Assembly: GCF_009604405.1 (NCBI RefSeq)
Contig: NZ_WEGK01000005.1
Location: 372,001-436,000, forward strand
DNA length: 64,000 bases
DNA from: Nocardia macrotermitis
GTDB lineage: Bacteria > Actinomycetota > Actinomycetes > Mycobacteriales > Mycobacteriaceae
Direction of reading: 5' to 3'
Positions 59,693 to 64,000 of this stretch are shown here, piece by piece. The stretch's first letter is position 1, and each line of letters starts with the position of its first letter. The notes beneath the pieces were generated by a model. That model was not told where the DNA came from. It did no database searches and was given only the letters and a program-made list of their open reading frames with translations. A program made the position numbers and the translations under genes.

Positions 59693-62071
59693 TCAGTTCC
59701 GGTCCGACGATCCGTTGTAGCTGATGGCGTCGCTGAATTCGGCGTGCGCGGCCTCGGGTTCGTAACCGAGATTCACATTGTGGGTGAGGTTCGCGCCGTT
59801 GATCCACACCCGGCTGCTGACCTCCGGATACCCGCGCGCCACCACGGTGTAGTCGCCGTCGGGCAGATCCGGGATGCGGTAGTTGCCCTCGGCGTCGGTG
59901 AACACCGAGCCCACCACCCGGCCGGCCGAGTCCAGGACCGAGACCTGCGCGTCGGCGACCACGTCCGAAGCCGACCAGGCCCGGCCGACGAGTGCCGCCG
60001 TCGAGCTCAGTTCGATGTCGTAGTGCAGCATGCCCGACTCCGGAACGGTCAGGGTCACCGCGTGCGGCTGCCGACCCTGCGCCACTGCGACCAGGGTGTA
60101 GACCCCAGCGACGGTGCCCTGGCAGGTATAGACGCCGTCGTCGCCGGTCACCCCGGCAGTCACGACGTCGCCGCGCGGATCGGTCAGGGTGATCGTGACG
60201 CCGGCCAGCGGCTGTCCGTCACCGGTGGTGACCACGCCCGACAACTCGCCGTTCCCGGTCAGCGTCAGCTCCCACGGCGTGGTGCGACCGTCGGCGAAGA
60301 CGGTGGCCGCGGCGGGCTGATGCCCACTCGCCGAGGCGATCAGCACATACTGCCCGGCCGCCGGCGCCGCGATGCGGTAGTTGCCGTTGTCGCCACCCGT
60401 GGCCCGGGCGACCTGCTGACCACGCTGATCGATCAGGGTCAGCGCCGCGCCCGACACCGGACGCCCGTCCTCCCGGTGCACGCGCACCGAAAGTGGTTGT
60501 CCGCCAACGGCGGACGCGAACCGAGCGGTATCCACCGCGTCGACCGGGGTGACCTCGGCCGCGTCGATGACGACCGGCGCGTCGTCGGTCGTCGGCACCG
60601 CGGTCGTTCGGGTGACGGCTGCGGGTGCGGCACCGGCCGGGGCGTGCTTGGACCTGACGAACAGCGCCGAGGCGACGACGCCGACGAGCAGGATCCCGGC
60701 CGGAAGATACATCGACTGACTCAGCGCGGTGCTGAACGGATGCACGATGAACTCCGGGAGCTTCGTCGCGCCCGAGCCCTCGGAGAACTTGCCGTCACCG
60801 AGATGCTGCGCGGCCATCCGGTTGGAGACCAGGGCGGCGATCACCGCACTACCCAGCACCGATCCGATCTGCCGGGTCGTGTTGTACACACCCGCACCCG
60901 CACCGGCCAGTTCCATCGGCAGGTCGTGCGTCGCGGTCGAGGCCAGCGGAGCCCAGATGCAGGAGTTCGACAGACCCGCCACGCCGCCGATCACGATGAA
61001 CGCCACGATCGAGCTGTCCGGCTTCATCAACGTCGCGAAACCGAAGATCGACGCCGCGAACAGCGCGAAACCGATGGTCGGGATGATCCGCGGCGGCATC
61101 CGGTCGGAGATCTTGCCGATCAGCGGCGCGCTGATGCCGGTGACGATCGCCATCGGCGCGAAGACCAGCGCCGCCCGGGTCGGCGAATACTCCCGCACCG
61201 CTTCGAGATAGAAGTAGGCGGGCACCATCAGCGCGGTGATCGCCGCGCCCATCGCCGCGATCGCCACGCTCGACAACGCGAAGTTCCGGTCGCGGAACAG
61301 GCTCATCGGCACCAGCGGCTCACCCTTGTTGAGCGCCTGATTGATCACGAACAGCACCAGGATCACCGCACCGGCGATGATCATCGTCCAGATCCAGGCG
61401 TCCCAGTTGCGGGTGTTGCCCTCCTGAATTCCGAAGACCAGCAGGAAGATTCCGACACCGGACAGCACCACGCCGACCAGATCGAACTTGTGCTCGTGCC
61501 GCGGCAGCGAGGGCACCAGCCACATCGCCAGGGCGAAGGCCACGACGCCGATCGGGACGTTGATGTAGAAGATCCAGTTCCAGCTCAGCTGGTCGACCAG
61601 GACGCCGCCCAGGATCGGGCCGACCAGGGTGGCCAGGCCCGCCACGCCGCCCCACAGACCCATCGCCGCGCCGCGCTTGTCCGGCGGGAAGGTGCGGGTG
61701 ATCACGGCCATGGTCTGCGGCGTCATCAGCGCCGCGCCCAGGCCCTGCACCGCGCGGGCCGCGATCAGCATGCTGATGTTGCCGGACAGGCCGCACCACA
61801 GCGAGGCGAGGGTGAAGACCACCAGGCCGATCAGGTAGATGTTCTTGGGGCCGAAGCGATCTCCGAGCCGCCCGGTCACCAGCAGTGGTACCGCGTAGGT
61901 CAGCAGGTACGCGCTGGTGACCCAGACGACCTTGGTGATGTCGGTGTTCAGGTCGCTCATGATGGTCGGATTGGCCACCGCGACGATGGTCATATCCAGC
62001 AGAATCATGAAGAAGCCCACGACCAGCGCGTACAGCGCCAGCCATGGATTGCGTCCGGTGGTGGTACTCAT
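59693..62071 (-). CDS. MFS exporter (DHA2) fused to three carboxypeptidase-regulatory-like domains
   Basis: 792 aa. Residues 1-490 are a 14-helix drug:proton antiporter (ILLDMTIVAVANPTI, GRLGDRFGPKNIYLIG). After a linker (about 490-540), three beta-sandwich repeats follow: VRVHREDGRPVSGAALTLID, GVVTTGDGQPLAGVTITLTD, and SVLDSAGRVVGSVFTDAEGNYRIPDLPDGDYTVVARG, the transthyretin-like CarboxypepD_reg fold. Homologous exporters (Rv1250-like) are shorter. The PadR gene 82 bp upstream probably regulates it. Confidence 0.88.
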   Translation of the reverse strand: MSTTTGRNPWLALYALVVGFFMILLDMTIVAVANPTIMSDLNTDITKVVWVTSAYLLTYAVPLLVTGRLGDRFGPKNIYLIGLVVFTLASLWCGLSGNISMLIAARAVQGLGAALMTPQTMAVITRTFPPDKRGAAMGLWGGVAGLATLVGPILGGVLVDQLSWNWIFYINVPIGVVAFALAMWLVPSLPRHEHKFDLVGVVLSGVGIFLLVFGIQEGNTRNWDAWIWTMIIAGAVILVLFVINQALNKGEPLVPMSLFRDRNFALSSVAIAAMGAAITALMVPAYFYLEAVREYSPTRAALVFAPMAIVTGISAPLIGKISDRMPPRIIPTIGFALFAASIFGFATLMKPDSSIVAFIVIGGVAGLSNSCIWAPLASTATHDLPMELAGAGAGVYNTTRQIGSVLGSAVIAALVSNRMAAQHLGDGKFSEGSGATKLPEFIVHPFSTALSQSMYLPAGILLVGVVASALFVRSKHAPAGAAPAAVTRTTAVPTTDDAPVVIDAAEVTPVDAVDTARFASAVGGQPLSVRVHREDGRPVSGAALTLIDQRGQQVARATGGDNGNYRIAAPAAGQYVLIASASGHQPAAATVFADGRTTPWELTLTGNGELSGVVTTGDGQPLAGVTITLTDPRGDVVTAGVTGDDGVYTCQGTVAGVYTLVAVAQGRQPHAVTLTVPESGMLHYDIELSSTAALVGRAWSASDVVADAQVSVLDSAGRVVGSVFTDAEGNYRIPDLPDGDYTVVARGYPEVSSRVWINGANLTHNVNLGYEPEAAHAEFSDAISYNGSSDRN

Positions 62072-62153
62072 AAGTCCTCTTCAGCAGATGTCGATCGTGG
62101 TGGAACGACCGGTGTGACGTCGGGTGAATCGCGCGCGTCGCGGCGGATGCGCC

Positions 62154-62846
62154 TCATTGGTCGGCAGGGAGTACACCGCCCTTCCGCAACTGGGCGAGCA
62201 CGTCGTCGGTGACGCTGGACCCCCAGTCGGGACCCGGATCCTCGGTAGCTGTTCGTTCGCCGTCGGAGGTGAACTGCTCCCATTCGAGCGTGCCGTCCTG
62301 TAGTTCCGCGATGATGCGGCGCAGCCAGGTGAGTTCGGCGGTGGTCTGTCCGTGGATGTACTCGATCACCATCCAGTAGCGGCGTGGCACCCGATTGGTG
62401 GGGAGCCACTTCATCAGGGCGTCGAGTTCGGCGATGTCGTTGTGCAGCCAGCCGATGCGTTCGGTGATCAGTTCGATCACCTCTGCGGCGGGCAGGTTGT
62501 GCGCCTCGGAGACGGCCAGCGGGAAGATCGGATATTCGCGGATGGGCCGGCGGATGATGTCGGTGATCCGGGTGCGGAGGGCGGTTCTACCGGCGGGAGT
62601 GATCCGGTAGGTGGTGCGCTCGGGTCGGTTGCCGGCTCGGTCGGTGCCCTCGGCGCGCACCAGCTGCTGCTCGGCCAGCCGGGTGATCGTGTGGTACAGC
62701 GAGCCCGGACGGACCTTGACCAGGAAGTCCTCCCGGCGCTGCACGAGCAGCTGGTACATCTCGTACGGATGCATCGGCCGCTCCTCGAGCAGCGAGAGCA
62801 CCGCGAGCGCCAGCGGCGTCAACGTGGCACCCGGCTGCTTGGTCAT
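62154..62846 (-). CDS. PadR family regulator
   Basis: 230 aa from ATG 62846 (GGAG eight nt upstream). N-terminal PadR winged helix LTPLALAVLSLLEERPMHPYEMYQLL ... VRPGSLYHTITRLAEQQLV (about 9-80), and a C-terminal Vir-like helical dimer domain. Likely represses its own gene and the MFS exporter; a palindrome 62909-62926 lies 62 nt upstream. Confidence 0.9.
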   Translation of the reverse strand: MTKQPGATLTPLALAVLSLLEERPMHPYEMYQLLVQRREDFLVKVRPGSLYHTITRLAEQQLVRAEGTDRAGNRPERTTYRITPAGRTALRTRITDIIRRPIREYPIFPLAVSEAHNLPAAEVIELITERIGWLHNDIAELDALMKWLPTNRVPRRYWMVIEYIHGQTTAELTWLRRIIAELQDGTLEWEQFTSDGERTATEDPGPDWGSSVTDDVLAQLRKGGVLPADQ

Positions 62847-62908
62847 CGTGATCACTCCTTGTCGTCGATCAGGACTCTATTCGAGACCCCTGACATCTCC
62901 CGCCTCAA

Positions 62909-62926
62909 ATATTCCACTCCGAATAT
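62909..62926 (-). promoter_or_regulatory. PadR operator, ATATTC-N6-GAATAT
   Basis: Perfect 6-bp arms (62909-62914, 62921-62926) around CACTCC, AT-rich, in the promoter region of the PadR gene. Confidence 0.5.
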
Positions 62927-63027
62927 ACGATGCGGGAGAGGTGCGGACAAGGGCGAATGATCGCCGTCACATCGGCCGGTCGCCGCCGCCCGGCCCGGTC
63001 GTGGTCGGGCGTCCGGTGCCACGAGAA

Positions 63028-63070
63028 CGCCGGACCGGAGCCGCTCGCTGGGAGCGATTCCGGTCCGGCG
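63028..63070 (-). terminator. Terminator hairpin after kgd
   Basis: Perfect 12-bp arms CGCCGGACCGGA (63028-63039) / TCCGGTCCGGCG (63059-63070), with a smaller nested stem, 41 nt past the kgd stop. Confidence 0.7.
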
Positions 63071-63111
63071 TCGTCGTGGACCGTATTCGGTTGTGTCCTA
63101 GAACATTTCGA

Positions 63112-64000
63112 TCATGCGGTCGGGGCGAACGCCTCGGCCACGATCTCCGCCTGCTCGACCGCGTGCACCTTCGACGAACCCGAGGACGGGGCCGACATCG
63201 CACGACGCGAGATCCGGCGCAGCTTGGTGAACCGCTCCGGCAGGATCTCCGGCAGGTTCAGCCCGAAGAACGGCCAGGCACCCTGGTTGGCGGGCTCCTC
63301 CTGCACCCACGCGATATCGGTCGCGTTCGGGTACGCCGAGAGCTTGTCGTTGAGCCGGTAGGACGGGATCGGGTAGAGCTGCTCGATGCGCACGATGGCG
63401 ACATCCTCGCGGCCCTTCTTGTTCTTCTCCGCGACCAGCTCGTGGTACAGCTTGCCGCTGGTCAGCAGGATGCGCTTGACCTTGGTGCGATCGCCGTCGC
63501 CGGTCTCGTAGGTGGGCTCCTCGAGCACCGAACGGAACTTGTTGTCGGTGAAGTCCTCCACGTTGGAGACCACGGCCTTGTTGCGCAGCATCGACTTCGG
63601 GGTGAAGACGATCAGCGGGCGGCGGATGCCGTCCAGCGCGTGCCGGCGCAGCAGGTGGAAGTAGTTCGACGGGGTCGAGGGGACCGCGACCGTCATCGAA
63701 CCCTCGGCGCACAGCTGCAGGAAGCGCTCGATACGACCGGAGGTGTGGTCCGGACCCTGGCCCTCGTGACCGTGCGGCAGCAGCAGCACGACCTCCGAGA
63801 GCTGGCCCCACTTGGCCTCACCGGAGGAGATGAACTCGTCGATGATCGACTGCGCGCCGTTGACGAAGTCACCGAACTGCGCCTCCCACAACACCAGTGC
63901 GTCCGGGTTGCCCAGCGAGTAGCCGTACTCGAAGCCGACCGCGGCGTACTCCGAGAGCGCGGAATCGTGCACCGCGAACCAGCCCGGGTTGGCGCTGCCG
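63112..64000 (-). CDS. kgd: Multifunctional 2-oxoglutarate metabolism enzyme, C-terminal part
   Basis: Only the last 295 codons or so are in the window; the gene continues beyond 64000. The sequence is the transketolase-type end of the E1 part: [66 protein letters not shown] and [20 protein letters not shown], typical of actinobacterial Kgd/SucA (OdhA). It decarboxylates 2-oxoglutarate in the TCA cycle. Confidence 0.92.
   Translation of the reverse strand, partial: GSANPGWFAVHDSALSEYAAVGFEYGYSLGNPDALVLWEAQFGDFVNGAQSIIDEFISSGEAKWGQLSEVVLLLPHGHEGQGPDHTSGRIERFLQLCAEGSMTVAVPSTPSNYFHLLRRHALDGIRRPLIVFTPKSMLRNKAVVSNVEDFTDNKFRSVLEEPTYETGDGDRTKVKRILLTSGKLYHELVAEKNKKGREDVAIVRIEQLYPIPSYRLNDKLSAYPNATDIAWVQEEPANQGAWPFFGLNLPEILPERFTKLRRISRRAMSAPSSGSSKVHAVEQAEIVAEAFAPTA

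Noticed and set aside
59744..62212. 822-aa open frame on the plus strand
   Set aside because: Exact antisense of the MFS fusion gene, with His/Arg/Gln-rich composition.

Overview
The window is high-GC actinobacterial chromosome, most likely Nocardia or a close mycolic-acid relative (inference). The support is gene content and order: sigE-rseA with a divergent O-methyltransferase, a TetR/ABC drug exporter, glgC/glgM, DUF3117, tag, a DivIVA-domain protein, mrp, DUF1003, an MgtE-N/CBS protein and kgd. From memory these correspond to the Rv1209-Rv1234 and Rv1248c-Rv1250 neighbourhoods of Mycobacterium tuberculosis, partly inverted. A hemophore-related secreted protein, an MTB12-like lipoprotein and many GTG starts fit as well. 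No rRNA, tRNA, CRISPR array, IS element or prophage was recognised.

1-12.5 kb: envelope stress (rseA, sigE), a methyltransferase, a self-regulated TetR/ABC exporter operon, four small membrane proteins, divergent glgC and glgM for ADP-glucose and alpha-glucan synthesis, and an rRNA methyltransferase / DUF3117 / Tag / DivIVA-domain group. 12.5-15 kb: a helix-turn-helix/TPR regulator overlapping an APH-like kinase, with a small Cys protein divergent. 15-25 kb: mrp, two paralogous lytic transglycosylases, DUF1003 and MgtE-N/CBS genes, a CitE-like lyase, a stress-type membrane protein, a SUFU-domain protein, a PHP phosphoesterase, then a G-rich minisatellite. 25-31 kb: an FAD oxidoreductase with a repeat tail, a gene-poor stretch with hairpins, malic enzyme, a GH27 galactosidase and two secreted proteins.

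31-38.7 kb: an OmpR-type two-component system, a DUF1800/DUF1501 pair, a NarL-type two-component operon and a MazEF module. 38.7-44.5 kb: an OpuC-like osmoprotectant ABC transporter with two divergent substrate-binding lipoproteins, and an MTB12-like lipoprotein. 44.5-52.5 kb: an MFS exporter, then a TetR gene divergent from a Baeyer-Villiger-type monooxygenase / SDR / esterase cluster, followed by a FadD15-like acyl-CoA synthetase with its own palindromic operator.

52.5-56 kb: the most unusual locus, an ATP-grasp ligase followed by a 666-residue protein that appears to carry a papain-like Cys-His-Asn triad. I know of no described pathway with this pair. 56-64 kb: a membrane-anchored HtrA/PepA-like protease, a membrane molybdopterin oxidoreductase, a PadR regulator, an MFS exporter fused to beta-sandwich repeats, and the 3' end of kgd. 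Many genes end in long GC-rich hairpins without a U-tract, and several regulators have clear palindromes at their promoters.
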